Below, one piece after another: positions 47,369 to 56,032 of a stretch of 64,000 bases of DNA. The notes beneath the pieces were generated by a model. The model was not told the origin of the DNA. It ran no database searches and worked only from the letters and a program-made list of their open reading frames with translations. This DNA comes from Neorhizobium galegae (lineage in GTDB: Bacteria > Pseudomonadota > Alphaproteobacteria > Rhizobiales > Rhizobiaceae). Every line of letters starts with the position of its first letter. The first letter of the stretch is position 1. The stretch spans positions 62,001 through 126,000 of the forward strand of contig NZ_JAGIPH010000001.1 in assembly GCF_017877135.1 (NCBI RefSeq). The letters run 5' to 3'. The position numbers and the translations under genes were made by a program.

Positions 47369-48060
47369 GCCAGACGCATGGGCCTGGAACGACGGCGTCC
47401 GGGCCAAAACCCCGGCCGGGCCTTCGCCCGCGTCCCTCCGCCTCGCTGATCCTGATCGACCGTGCGGCGTCAACCCCGCGCATTCTGGTCGGGCGGCGCG
47501 GCAGCGGCCACGCCTTCATGCCGGATGTGTACGTCTTTCCCGGCGGGCGGCGTGATCCACGCGATTTCATCCTGCCCTTTTGCCGCGATCTTGCGCCGGC
47601 GGTTCTTCAGAAACTGCAGGCGGGACCGTCCGCTCCCCAATCAACGGCTGGCGCTCGTGCGCTCGCCCTTGCCGCCGCACGCGAGCTTCACGAGGAAACC
47701 GGACTGACGCTCGGCCACCCGGATACCGTGGCAGAACGCGGCGTCGATCTCTCCAGCCTGCGCTACCTTGCCCGGGCCGTCACGCCACCCGGTGCCGTCA
47801 GGCGTTTCGACAACCGGTTCTTTGCCACATTTATCGACGAAGCTGAGATTGATCTTTCCCGATTGCGGGAAAGCGACGAGCTCAGCGACTTCCGCTGGCT
47901 CGATCTTTGCGACCTCCGGGCGGTGAAACTTCCGGAAATCGTTCTCGCCGTAGCCGATGACTTAAAAAAATCACTTGAGTCCGGCCGCTGTTTGCCGTTT
48001 GGAAGCGATGTGCAGGTATACACCAGTCGCAACGGCGAATTTCTCCGGAGTCGGTTGTAA
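47365..48060 (+). CDS. NUDIX hydrolase
   Basis: 231 aa NUDIX fold. The catalytic helix is seen as AARELHEETGLTLG, matching the REuxEExGu core, although the earlier Glu of the box is not in its standard position. The N-terminal strand is SASLILIDRA, followed by FMPDVYVFPGGRRD. It resembles the subfamily that acts on CoA or nucleotide diphosphate derivatives; the substrate is not evident. It overlaps the DUF983 gene by 4 bases. Confidence 0.87.
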   Translation: MSQTHGPGTTASGPKPRPGLRPRPSASLILIDRAASTPRILVGRRGSGHAFMPDVYVFPGGRRDPRDFILPFCRDLAPAVLQKLQAGPSAPQSTAGARALALAAARELHEETGLTLGHPDTVAERGVDLSSLRYLARAVTPPGAVRRFDNRFFATFIDEAEIDLSRLRESDELSDFRWLDLCDLRAVKLPEIVLAVADDLKKSLESGRCLPFGSDVQVYTSRNGEFLRSRL

Positions 48061-48092
48061 GAACAATGGATATTCATACGAAGGATCGTCAG

Positions 48093-49277
48093 ATGTCCCA
48101 GGCGGCAGGTGGCCGAGATGACCACCCCGAAGAGATCCACTGGCCGTCCCTCGTCGCTGCCATTTCCGCTATCAGTGCGGTCGGCATCGCGATTGGCCTC
48201 GGGCTTCCGCTCCTCAGCATCATTCTCGAAAAGCGCGGCATCTCGTCGACGCTGATCGGGCTAAACTCGGCCATGGCCGGTGTTGCGGCCATGATTGCAG
48301 CCCCCATTACCACCCGCCTTGCCCATGAGTTCGGCGTGGCCCGCACCATGCTGTGGGCCGTGGTGCTGTCGGCCATCAGTGCGCTCGGCTTCTATTATGC
48401 CAGCGCCTTCTGGATGTGGTTTCCGCTGCGCCTCGTCTTCCACGGCGCCACCACGACGCTGTTCATCCTGTCGGAATTCTGGATCAATGCGGCGGCACCG
48501 CCAAGGCGGCGCGGCCTGGTGCTGGGCATCTATGCGACCGTGCTTGCCATCGGCTTTGCCATGGGGCCGCTGATCTTTTCCGCCATCGGCAGCGAGGGCG
48601 TGCTTCCCTTCATCATCGGCGCCTGCGCCATCCTGCTCGCCTTCATTCCGATCTATATCGCGCGGGCCGAAAGCCCGGTTCTCGACGAGAAGCCGCAGAG
48701 GCATTTCCTGCGCTATGTCTATCTGGTGCCGATGGCAACCGCTGCCGTCTTCGTCTTCGGGGCCGTCGAAGCGGGTGGCCTGTCGCTGTTTCCGATCTAT
48801 GCCAGCCGCATGGGTCTTCCCGAATCCAGCGCTGCCCTTCTCCTGACGGTGATGGGCATTGGCAACATGGTCTTCCAGATCCCCTTCGGCATGATTTCCG
48901 ACCGCCTGAAGGACCGCCGCCCCATGCTCTTTCTGATGGCGCTTGCCGGCCTTGCCGGCGCGCTGGCGCTGCCATCGCTCATGGGCAACTGGTGGCTGAT
49001 GGCGGGCGTGCTGCTGGTCTGGGGCGGTTGCGTCTCCGGTCTTTATACGGTCGGCCTTGCCCATCTCGGCTCCCGACTCACGGGTGCCGACCTTGCAGCC
49101 GCCAATGCGGCCTTCGTTTTCTGCTATGCCATCGGCACGGTTGCCGGCCCGCAGGCGATCGGCGCAGCCATTGATATCAGTGGAAACGACGGCTTTGCCT
49201 GGGCCCTGGCGGGCTTCTTCGGTCTTTATGTGCTGATATCCGTCGGCCGGATGGCTTTCGGACGAGATGAGGCTTGA
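48093..49277 (+). CDS. MFS transporter
   Basis: 394 aa inner-membrane protein with about 12 hydrophobic segments, for example PSLVAAISAISAVGIAIGLG and LVLGIYATVLAIGFAMG. It has the MFS loop IFDRLK-like motif as ISDRLKDRRPM and an intracellular charged loop. The substrate is unknown. The ATG at 48093 has AAGGA upstream; an ATG 27 bases earlier is in frame but less supported. It is 32 bases after the NUDIX gene and upstream of rpmG. Confidence 0.88.
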   Translation: MSQAAGGRDDHPEEIHWPSLVAAISAISAVGIAIGLGLPLLSIILEKRGISSTLIGLNSAMAGVAAMIAAPITTRLAHEFGVARTMLWAVVLSAISALGFYYASAFWMWFPLRLVFHGATTTLFILSEFWINAAAPPRRRGLVLGIYATVLAIGFAMGPLIFSAIGSEGVLPFIIGACAILLAFIPIYIARAESPVLDEKPQRHFLRYVYLVPMATAAVFVFGAVEAGGLSLFPIYASRMGLPESSAALLLTVMGIGNMVFQIPFGMISDRLKDRRPMLFLMALAGLAGALALPSLMGNWWLMAGVLLVWGGCVSGLYTVGLAHLGSRLTGADLAAANAAFVFCYAIGTVAGPQAIGAAIDISGNDGFAWALAGFFGLYVLISVGRMAFGRDEA

Positions 49278-49370
49278 CTTTTCGGGCGCGATTTGTAGTT
49301 TCGCGCCAGATTTGGCCGGGGACCGCGTGAGGCGTCCGCGGCATGATTTTTATTTAGAGGCAGGAAGACC

Positions 49371-49538
49371 ATGGCGAAAGCTACGACCATCAAGATCAAG
49401 CTGCTGTCGACGGCCGATACCGGTTTCTTCTACGTCACGACGAAGAACAGCCGTACGATGACCGACAAGATGACCAAGACCAAGTACGACCCGATCGCAC
49501 GCAAGCATGTCGAGTTCAAGGAAACCAAGATCAAGTAA
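49371..49538 (+). CDS. rpmG: 50S ribosomal protein L33
   Basis: A 55-codon gene encoding L33 ([18 protein letters not shown], then [11 protein letters not shown] and [18 protein letters not shown]). It is part of the large ribosomal subunit near the E site. There is no CxxC zinc motif, so it is the zinc-independent L33 form. AGGAAG precedes the ATG. A strong terminator follows. Confidence 0.95.
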   Translation: MAKATTIKIKLLSTADTGFFYVTTKNSRTMTDKMTKTKYDPIARKHVEFKETKIK

Positions 49539-49560
49539 GCCTGATCTTTTTCCTTTCTTC

Positions 49561-49602
49561 AAAAAGGCGTGGGTGCCACCGGCTCCCGCGCCTTTTTCGT
49601 TT
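49561..49602 (+). terminator. Rho-independent terminator after rpmG
   Basis: A 13-bp stem (49561-49573 with 49585-49597, one G-T pair) has an 11-base loop and ends in TTTTTCGTTTT. It starts 22 bases after the rpmG stop. The A-run on the other side makes it bidirectional in principle. Confidence 0.88.
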
Positions 49603-49605
49603 TGA

Positions 49606-50538
49606 TGCCTCTGCGATCACGCCCGCCTCGGCAGTTGATGGAGGTGCGTCCAGCCAGCACGGATCAGCCGCGCACACGCCAATGGCCGCCACTACCGCCC
49701 GTCTTGCTTAAGCACCCGCCATAGACCGCAAAGCCCCAGTGGCGCGCGACAGATGGCAGTTGGTGCAAACTGCCTCTCCGAGCCGCCTTACCCTGTGCCG
49801 GGCCCCTCCGAAGCCGCCGCGACGGCTTCGTCACGGCAGCGTCCATTCCTGCGGCCTTTTCCGATCCGGTTCCCTATGGAGGCAAGCAGCGCACCCGCCG
49901 CCCCTCATCGCGCCGCACTGCCTCTCCAATCATCAGGTTTGAACTGCGGCGCCCGTTTTCGTCAGAAAATGTCGACAGCAAGTGGCGCGTATAAAGCGGC
50001 TTAATTTTTATCAGTCTGAGGGAAAAAGCCTTAGGGGGTCGGTCGGCGCGCAAAGCGGCACGAGGAACCGCGTGACATGCGAACCGACCGACCGACCCCA
50101 CGACCCAGGAGATGCGGCGGACCTGAGCATCATGGGGTATTTGAGTTTCCGCACCCCCGAAAGAGGCAGAAACAATCTGGCTTGTCCTAGACTTGCCTAA
50201 TTCAGATTTAAAATCAACCTATTCTTAACCAGCCAACACTTTTCCCCACGACATGGTTAAAAAGATCACGGCCATTGCTATATTCAATCTGAATATTGGT
50301 AAGTATTATCTTGCCGGTCCTTGCCATCGCAGAGCGGTTCAAAGATCACTGCAGGCTGTAGAAAGCGCTAAAAAGCAAGCAGGGCGGGTTTGGCAACATC
50401 AGGAAAAGGTATTCAGAAAATAGAATATCGCTCGACATTCCGCAAACCTGTCTACCCGACGGTTTTTAGTTGTCAAAACCTGATGCACAATAATTTCGCC
50501 TGCCCGCCGACAGCGCTGCATTAATTTGAGGCGAATCG
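49606..50538 (+). other. About 930 bases with no supported gene between rpmG and pleD
   Basis: I see no convincing protein gene. Short open frames lack family-like sequence or ribosome sites. A stem-loop of 8 bp (49809-49816 with 49823-49830) and the long inverted repeat at 50035-50099 stand out. From about 50200 the DNA is more AT-rich. It could contain a small RNA or regulatory DNA for the pleD end. Confidence 0.5.
50035..50099 (+). ncRNA. Candidate structured RNA with 12-bp GC-rich inverted repeat
   Basis: The arms are 50035-50046 (GGGGTCGGTCGG) and 50088-50099 (CCGACCGACCCC), perfectly complementary around a 41-base loop that itself can pair. An AT-rich, promoter-like stretch (about 49990-50020) precedes it. 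No named RNA family is recognised, and the terminator-type T-run is absent, so this is only a candidate. Confidence 0.3.
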
Positions 50539-51906
50539 CTATGCTGCTGCGGCCACCACGCGATTGCGCCCGCCCGTCTTGGCGGCATAAAGGGCGCGGT
50601 CGGCCTGTTTCAGCAATTGCTCGGGTGTCTCGATGCCCTGCAGATTGGTGGCGATGCCGAGCGAGGCAGTGATGGCAAGGCGAAGCCCGGAGCGCTCGAG
50701 CACGAAGGGCGCGTTTTCAATGGTCGCGCGCAGGCGCTCGGCAATCGCTGCGGCCGTGATGGCATCGGTGTCCGGCATCACCACGACGAACTCCTCGCCG
50801 CCATAGCGACAAGCAAGATCGGCCCCCCGCACCGTGGAGCGGATGCGGCGGGCAAACTCGCGCAGAACCTCGTCCCCCACATCATGGCCGTAAGTGTCAT
50901 TCACCTGCTTGAAGCGATCGATATCGGTCATGCAAAGCGAGAGAGCCCGGCTGCGGGCGGCGGCACGGGTAAACATCACCTTCAGCTGGTTGTCGAGGTA
51001 GCGGCGGTTGTTGAGGCCGGTGAGCCCGTCGGTGACTGCGAGTTCGATTGTCTGGCGCACATTGGTGCGCAGCCGGTCATTGTAGCGCTTGCGCTTGATC
51101 TGAGTCAGCGTGCGGGCCACCAGTTCGTTCGGATCGATCGGCCGCACGATGTAGTCGTTGACGCCGAGATCGAGCGCCCGGACGATCACGTCCTCGTCGC
51201 CGAGTTCCGTCACCAGCAGCAGCGGCAGGAAGCGCGTGCGTTCCAGAAGGCGCAGTTGCGCGCAGAGCCGCAGCGGGTCGTAATCGTCGCCGGTGCCGTT
51301 GATGATCACCATGTCGATGGGATTTTCCGCCGCCTCGAACAGCGCCGCCTGCGGGTCGGACATGGCCGTCACCTCCGCCACCGGCTTCAGCGCCTTAACG
51401 ATGCGTTCCTGGCTGCTGGCGCGGCTATCGACCAGCAGCACCTGCCCCGGCCCTTCCATCGCGTCCAGCCGCAGCGGTTCTTCCATACCGATGGTGCGGG
51501 CGGTTTCGGCCCGAAGGCGCAGCTCGTCGCCCAGCATCTTCAGCCGAACGAGGCTTTTCACCCGCGACACCAGTTGCAGATCGTTGACGGGCTTGGTCAG
51601 AAAATCGTCGGCACCGGCCTTCAGCCCCCGCACGCGATCGGCCGGCTGGTCCAGAGCCGTCACCATGACGACCGGGATATGGGCGGTGCGCTGGTCGGCT
51701 TTCAGCCGCTCGCAGACCTCGAAACCGTTCATACCGGGCATCATCACGTCAAGGAGGATGATGTCGACATGGGTCGCAAGCGCAATCTCGAGCGCCTTGA
51801 AGCCGTCCTGCGCGGTCAACACATCGAAATATTCGGCAAGCAACCTGGCTTCCAGCAGCTTCACGTTCGCCGGTATATCGTCGACCACCAGGATCCGTGC
51901 CGTCAT
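50539..51906 (-). CDS. pleD: PleD-type response regulator with GGDEF domain (diguanylate cyclase)
   Basis: 455 aa with two receivers and a GGDEF domain. The first receiver has phospho-acceptor D53 (IILLDVMMPGMNG). The second is degenerate: its equivalent position is in VIINGTGDD, and it serves as an adaptor in Caulobacter PleD. The cyclase motif GGEEF is at 369-373, and the inhibitory RxxD (RGAD, 360-363) lies five residues upstream. It makes cyclic-di-GMP when phosphorylated. It follows divK by 16 bases, the conserved alphaproteobacterial pair. Confidence 0.94.
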   Translation of the reverse strand: MTARILVVDDIPANVKLLEARLLAEYFDVLTAQDGFKALEIALATHVDIILLDVMMPGMNGFEVCERLKADQRTAHIPVVMVTALDQPADRVRGLKAGADDFLTKPVNDLQLVSRVKSLVRLKMLGDELRLRAETARTIGMEEPLRLDAMEGPGQVLLVDSRASSQERIVKALKPVAEVTAMSDPQAALFEAAENPIDMVIINGTGDDYDPLRLCAQLRLLERTRFLPLLLVTELGDEDVIVRALDLGVNDYIVRPIDPNELVARTLTQIKRKRYNDRLRTNVRQTIELAVTDGLTGLNNRRYLDNQLKVMFTRAAARSRALSLCMTDIDRFKQVNDTYGHDVGDEVLREFARRIRSTVRGADLACRYGGEEFVVVMPDTDAITAAAIAERLRATIENAPFVLERSGLRLAITASLGIATNLQGIETPEQLLKQADRALYAAKTGGRNRVVAAAA

Positions 51907-51922
51907 CTGTCAAAAGTCCTGT

Positions 51923-52294
51923 TCAGGCGTCGCCCAGGTAAGTCTTGATGGTTTCAATAAACTTCGGCACGGAAATCGGCTTGGACACATAGGCTTCGCA
52001 TCCGCCCTGGCGGATCCGTTCCTCGTCTCCCTTCATGGCAAAGGCCGTGACGGCGATGACCGGGATGACGTGCAGCTCATCGTCTTCCTTCAGCCATTTC
52101 GTCACTTCGAGCCCCGACACTTCCGGCAGCTGGATATCCATGAGGATCAGGTCCGGCCGATGTTTGCGCGCCAGATCCAGCGCTTCCATGCCATTGCGCG
52201 TCTGGATCGTCGTATAGCCCGAGGCTTCGATCAGATCGCGGAAGAGCTTCATGTTCAGCTCGTTGTCTTCGACAATCATGACCCTTTTGGGCAT
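51923..52294 (-). CDS. divK: Cell-cycle response regulator DivK
   Basis: 123 aa single receiver with phospho-acceptor D53 ([13 protein letters not shown]) and the switch Lys in YVSKPISV. It closely matches DivK, which interacts with the PleC/DivJ and DivL pathway controlling CtrA in Caulobacter and rhizobia. The ATG at 52294 starts [10 protein letters not shown]. It lies upstream of pleD in the same operon. The divergent region to the next gene (127 bases) shows no clear CtrA site. Confidence 0.94.
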   Translation of the reverse strand: MPKRVMIVEDNELNMKLFRDLIEASGYTTIQTRNGMEALDLARKHRPDLILMDIQLPEVSGLEVTKWLKEDDELHVIPVIAVTAFAMKGDEERIRQGGCEAYVSKPISVPKFIETIKTYLGDA

Positions 52295-52421
52295 AACATC
52301 ATCCCCATCCAGCCTTGCAAGCCTCACCTTGAGATATAAGCTCGCATCATGGCCGATTCCATTCATTCGGTAGCGGTGACCTTAAGGCCATTTGGTTGAA
52401 GAAAAGGTAATTTATATAGCT

Positions 52422-52730
52422 ATGCGCCTCGACACGGGAAAAACATTGGCTCTGCCCAAGCCGGAGGAAACGGCAGCTGCCGTTCTTCAATGGCTGGCAG
52501 AAGAGCCCGACATGTTCAGCCGCTTTCTGGCGCTGTCCGGCCTGCAGGTGGACCAGTTGCGCCATGCGGTCGGCGATCCGGGCTTTCTCGCCGGCATGAT
52601 CGATTTCGTCATGGCGCATGAGCCGACCCTGCTTGCCTTCTGCGAAGCCCGCCAGTGGAAACCGGAGGCGGTGGTGGCCGCCTGGCATCACTATTCGGGG
52701 CCGGGCCTTGGTTCGGGAGAGTATGAATGA
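52422..52730 (+). CDS. DUF3572 family protein
   Basis: 102 aa from the ATG at 52422 (a TTG 30 bases earlier is in frame). The sequence contains AAAVLQWLAEEPDMFSRFLA, SGLQVDQLRHAVGDPGFL and VMAHEPTLLAFCEARQWKPE, which match DUF3572, a small alphaproteobacterial family of unknown function. It is divergent from divK and overlaps the next gene by ATGA. Confidence 0.85.
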   Translation: MRLDTGKTLALPKPEETAAAVLQWLAEEPDMFSRFLALSGLQVDQLRHAVGDPGFLAGMIDFVMAHEPTLLAFCEARQWKPEAVVAAWHHYSGPGLGSGEYE

Positions 52731-53371
52731 GCGAAATCGTCGATCTCGATCACGTGCGCCTTGCCGACCGCCCGCTTGCGGTATGCGACGTCGATGACGT
52801 GGTGCTGGAATTCCTGACGCCGTTCGAAAGCTACCTTACGAGCCTTGGCCACCGGCTGGTGCCGCGCTCCTACCGGCTGCACGGCAACATCGTCTCCGCG
52901 CTTGATGAGGCGCCGCTTGCGGATCCGCTGGTGAGCAAGCTGATTCTCGATTTCTTCGAGGCGCAGGAAGACTGGCAGGTGCCCTTCGGCGATGCGGTGT
53001 CCTCCTTGAAGCGCATAGGGGAAAATGCCGACGTGGTGTTTCTGACCGCCATGCCGCCGCGTTATACCGAGATGCGCCGCCGCCTGCTCGACCGGCTGGA
53101 CCTGACCTTTCCGCTTCTTGCAACCGAAAGCCCCAAGGGCCCGGTGATCGAGCGGCTGCACGCCGGCCGCGCCCTGCCGGTCGCCTTCATCGACGACATG
53201 GCGCACAACCATGTTTCGGTGGCAGATGCCGTGCCGGACTGCCTGCTCGTCCACCTGATGCCGGCAAGCGAGATGCACCGCCACGCGCCGAAGCCCGGCC
53301 CGCATGTGGTGCAGGCAAGCGATTGGGCCGATGCCGAAGGCCATATCCTGCGCCATTTCGGCCACCGCTGA
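52727..53371 (+). CDS. HAD-superfamily-like protein of unknown function
   Basis: 214 aa. HAD-type motifs are visible: CDVDDVVLEF (DxD with the catalytic Asp), FLTAMPP (motif II-like) and VAFIDDMAHN (motif IV). A phosphatase role is plausible but unproven, since the order and spacing are HAD-like while the subfamily is unknown to me. It overlaps the DUF3572 gene by 4 bases, so the two form a pair. Confidence 0.72.
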   Translation: MSEIVDLDHVRLADRPLAVCDVDDVVLEFLTPFESYLTSLGHRLVPRSYRLHGNIVSALDEAPLADPLVSKLILDFFEAQEDWQVPFGDAVSSLKRIGENADVVFLTAMPPRYTEMRRRLLDRLDLTFPLLATESPKGPVIERLHAGRALPVAFIDDMAHNHVSVADAVPDCLLVHLMPASEMHRHAPKPGPHVVQASDWADAEGHILRHFGHR

Positions 53372-53436
53372 ACCGGCGCCTCGCTCTCCTCGTCGCGGAT
53401 CAAGACGGGGGAGGCAAGCGGGCTGCTTCAGATGCC

Positions 53437-54807
53437 TCAAGACCGCAGGGCCGCTGCCGGGCTGAGGCGCAGCGCACCGAGAGCCGGCACCAGCGACACC
53501 ACGGCTGCAGCCACCACGAAGCCGATGGCAAGGCGCCAGTCCTCCTGCGCAAATTCCACCGGCAGGTGCACCGCGGTTGCGGCGGTGAGTCTGGCGGAAA
53601 TCAGCTGCGCTGTCACAAGGCCGATCAACCCGCCAAGCCCGATGCCGGCAAGGAACAGCACGAACAGTTCTCCCCAGACGAGGATAACCACCGCACGCAT
53701 GGGGGCGCCCAGCGCCCGCAGCGCACCGATCTGGCGCTTGCGCGCGCCGATATGCATGGTGGCCACCAGCAGAATGGCGGCAATGACGATGCCCTGCGTG
53801 CCGACGGCAATGGCCAGCAGCAGGCTTCGCGCATCGCCAAGTGTGGCATAGAGCCTCGTCAGCACCTCGGCCGGAAACACCGCAAGCGTCGTTTCGGAGC
53901 GGTATTCCTGCCGCAGCCGGTAGGCATCGGCGATAGTTTTCGGCTTGACGAGAACGGCAGGCACGCCCGGTGTCTGCGCATCGAAATGCTCATCCAGCGG
54001 CGCATCGGCATCGACATGGCCGTGAACATGGCCATGCTCATCCGCTTCGTCATCGTCCTGCGGGCCGTGCGCCTCCGGATGGGCCGGCAGCCCATGCTCG
54101 CCGGCAGGCTCGCTACCCGCCGGATGCTCGTCCCCTTGCCCATGCGCATGCCCCGGTTCCTCATCGCCGTGCGTTTCTCCCTCATGGGCGTGCGCCTCGG
54201 CGCCGGCCATACCGTGAAGGCCCCAGACGGCGCGGATCGGCACGAGGATGGCCCGGTCCCAGGCGGTTCTGGTCGGCGCCATGCGCCCCACCACGCGATA
54301 GATGATCTGCGTATGCGTCTCGCCGCCCGTCTCGACGCTGCCATGCATCGGCTTTACCTCGGCACCGGTCTTCAGCGGCACGTCGGCACCGACCACGGCG
54401 TCTGCGAGACGCGAAAACGGCAGGCCATCGGCAAGTTGCGGCGAGAGCGCCGAAATCAGGGCGGTGGTGGTTCCGACGATGGGGAAACCGAAACTGGAAT
54501 CGCCGAAGCCGACGGGGGCTGCAAGCGCGACACGCGGATCTGCGGCAAGCTTCGCCAGCACCTTGCCGGACATCAGCGGTAGAGGCGCCGGCTGCAGGAA
54601 CACCGCCGACAGCGCAAGCTGCGTCTCGCTGCCCGGCGCCCCGACCAGCAGATCGAATTTTTCCGCCGCGCGGGCGCTTCCAAGCCGCACCGCCCTCTCC
54701 TGCAGCGTCACCGCAACGGAGAGAGCGACGGAGAGCGCAATGAGAATGACGACCGACAGCGCACCACCGCCAAACCGCCTGAGATCGGCGAGGATGAACC
54801 GGATCAT
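53437..54807 (-). CDS. FtsX-family ABC permease with His-rich periplasmic loop
   Basis: 456 aa inner-membrane permease of the MacB/FtsX type. One span lies near 14-35 and three more lie in the last third, with conserved ARKRQIGALRALGAP and the terminal LRLSPAAALRS. Between them is a large periplasmic domain with an insert (198-274) holding 15 His among Asp/Glu residues, a metal-binding look that suggests zinc. It pairs with the ATPase directly upstream (4-base overlap). Zinc involvement is inferred from the His-rich region and from similar loci with DUF3299 in other bacteria, such as the zinc-regulated zrg genes of Vibrio. Confidence 0.85.
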   Translation of the reverse strand: MIRFILADLRRFGGGALSVVILIALSVALSVAVTLQERAVRLGSARAAEKFDLLVGAPGSETQLALSAVFLQPAPLPLMSGKVLAKLAADPRVALAAPVGFGDSSFGFPIVGTTTALISALSPQLADGLPFSRLADAVVGADVPLKTGAEVKPMHGSVETGGETHTQIIYRVVGRMAPTRTAWDRAILVPIRAVWGLHGMAGAEAHAHEGETHGDEEPGHAHGQGDEHPAGSEPAGEHGLPAHPEAHGPQDDDEADEHGHVHGHVDADAPLDEHFDAQTPGVPAVLVKPKTIADAYRLRQEYRSETTLAVFPAEVLTRLYATLGDARSLLLAIAVGTQGIVIAAILLVATMHIGARKRQIGALRALGAPMRAVVILVWGELFVLFLAGIGLGGLIGLVTAQLISARLTAATAVHLPVEFAQEDWRLAIGFVVAAAVVSLVPALGALRLSPAAALRS

Positions 54808-55490
54808 GGCGCCTGCACTCCTTCTTTGTCTTCCACGATGGCGCCGGCGACAAGCCGGATATGGCGGTCGAGCCGCGCGGCCAATGCCGGATCATGCGTG
54901 ACGACGATCAGCGTTGCTCGCTCCTCGCGCGACAGCCGCACCAGAAGTTCGCTCACCTGCTCGCCCGCCTGGCTGTCGAGGCTTGCCGTCGGCTCGTCGG
55001 CGACGATGACGCCCGGCTTCAACAGCAGGGCGCGTGCCACGGCAACGCGCTGCATTTCGCCGCGCGACAGGGTTTCGATCCTCTGCTGCGGACGTGCAAT
55101 GCCGGTCACGTCCAGCAGAAAGCGGGCGCGCTGCGCTTCCGTACTCGTCAGCCGGCGCGCCAGTCGCACCGGCAGCACGACATTTTCGAAGGCGGAAAGG
55201 CCGGGAAACAGATGAAAATCCTGCATGACCAGCCCGATATGGCGGGCCCGGAAGGCATCACGTCCGCCCGCAGACAGGCGGGTCAGGTCCGTACCGTTCC
55301 AGGAGACGGATCCGTGGCGGATGCGCTCAAGCCCGGTAATGGCGTTGACGAACGTGCTTTTTCCCGAGCCGGACGCCCCGGTGATGCACAGGCGCGTGCC
55401 GGCTGGAACCTGCAGCCGGTCTATCGCAAGGACGGGCGCTGCAAGCCCCGGATAGCGCATCTCCAGACCATTGATCTCAAGGGAAAGCAT
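54804..55490 (-). CDS. ABC transporter ATP-binding protein
   Basis: 228 aa ATPase of the LolD/MacB/FtsE type. Walker A is GASGSGKST, the signature is LSRGEMQRVAVARAL, and Walker B is VIVADEPTAS, with VVTHDPALAARLD after it. It is the partner of the permease at 53437-54807, with which it overlaps by 4 bases. It starts 3 bases after the DUF3299 gene ends. Confidence 0.93.
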   Translation of the reverse strand: MLSLEINGLEMRYPGLAAPVLAIDRLQVPAGTRLCITGASGSGKSTFVNAITGLERIRHGSVSWNGTDLTRLSAGGRDAFRARHIGLVMQDFHLFPGLSAFENVVLPVRLARRLTSTEAQRARFLLDVTGIARPQQRIETLSRGEMQRVAVARALLLKPGVIVADEPTASLDSQAGEQVSELLVRLSREERATLIVVTHDPALAARLDRHIRLVAGAIVEDKEGVQAP

Positions 55491-55493
55491 CGC

Positions 55494-55958
55494 CTAGACC
55501 GTCTTGAACGAGGCATTGCGCAGGCGGATCTGGCTGACGAAGCCAGTTTCGGGATCCGACCAGGAGCCGAGGTCCAGGACGCCCTCGACCAGGATCGGCG
55601 CGTTGAACTGCACGAAGGTCTGCTTGCGCGCCAGATAGACGACCAGAATATTGTCCGGCCAGTCCGCATCGGAAGAGCAGAAGGGGCAGAGCGACATCGG
55701 AATTTCGCTCAGCACGAAAAAGGCGGCCTCTGCCTTCAGCGGCGGGGCCATGAAGCCGGTGATGGACACGTCCTGTCCCTTGAGGCGATTGACCTTGTCG
55801 GAAAAGGACAGCCCGAGCACGCCGAAGCTCTTGTAGAGTTCACCGAACCCCAGCCGTTCCTCGGCCCGCGCGCTCAACGGCGATGCAAGACAGGGCAATG
55901 CAGCCATTGCCCCGAGCACCTGCCGGCGCTTCAGCCCGCCTCTCACTGTATGATCCAT
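55494..55958 (-). CDS. DUF3299 family protein, exported by a Tat-like signal
   Basis: 154 aa. The N-terminus GGLKRRQVLGAMAALPCLA holds a twin-Arg motif and a hydrophobic run, so export as a folded protein is likely. The mature part has GQDVSITGFMAPP, SLCPFCSS with a CxxC pair, and VQFNAPILVEGVLDL, the features of DUF3299. The family is often found beside MacB-like ABC genes in zinc-related loci. It starts 75 bases after phoA, with a strong stem-loop between. Confidence 0.8.
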   Translation of the reverse strand: MDHTVRGGLKRRQVLGAMAALPCLASPLSARAEERLGFGELYKSFGVLGLSFSDKVNRLKGQDVSITGFMAPPLKAEAAFFVLSEIPMSLCPFCSSDADWPDNILVVYLARKQTFVQFNAPILVEGVLDLGSWSDPETGFVSQIRLRNASFKTV

Positions 55959-55983
55959 GACCGCACCTCTTTCAAAAGCGACA

Positions 55984-56011
55984 GGGACAGGCGGCAGATG
56001 CCGCCTGTCCC
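55984..56011 (-). terminator. Stem-loop between phoA and the DUF3299 gene
   Basis: A near-perfect 13-bp palindrome (55984-55996 with 55999-56011) forms a stem of at least 11 bp. On the minus strand it is followed by TGTCGCTTTTG. The T-run is weak, so it may only attenuate transcription between phoA and the downstream transporter genes. Confidence 0.4.
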
Positions 56012-56032
56012 GTGCCGGAAGGCCTTTAGATT

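Noticed and set aside
49753..50004. Short open frames in the rpmG-pleD gap
   Set aside because: Translations are Pro/Ala/Arg-rich with no ribosome site and no recognisable family.
55959..56032. Zur-type operator before the DUF3299/ABC genes
   Set aside because: I looked because of the zinc hypothesis, but the gap holds only the phoA stem-loop and a purine-rich ribosome site, with no convincing Zur palindrome.
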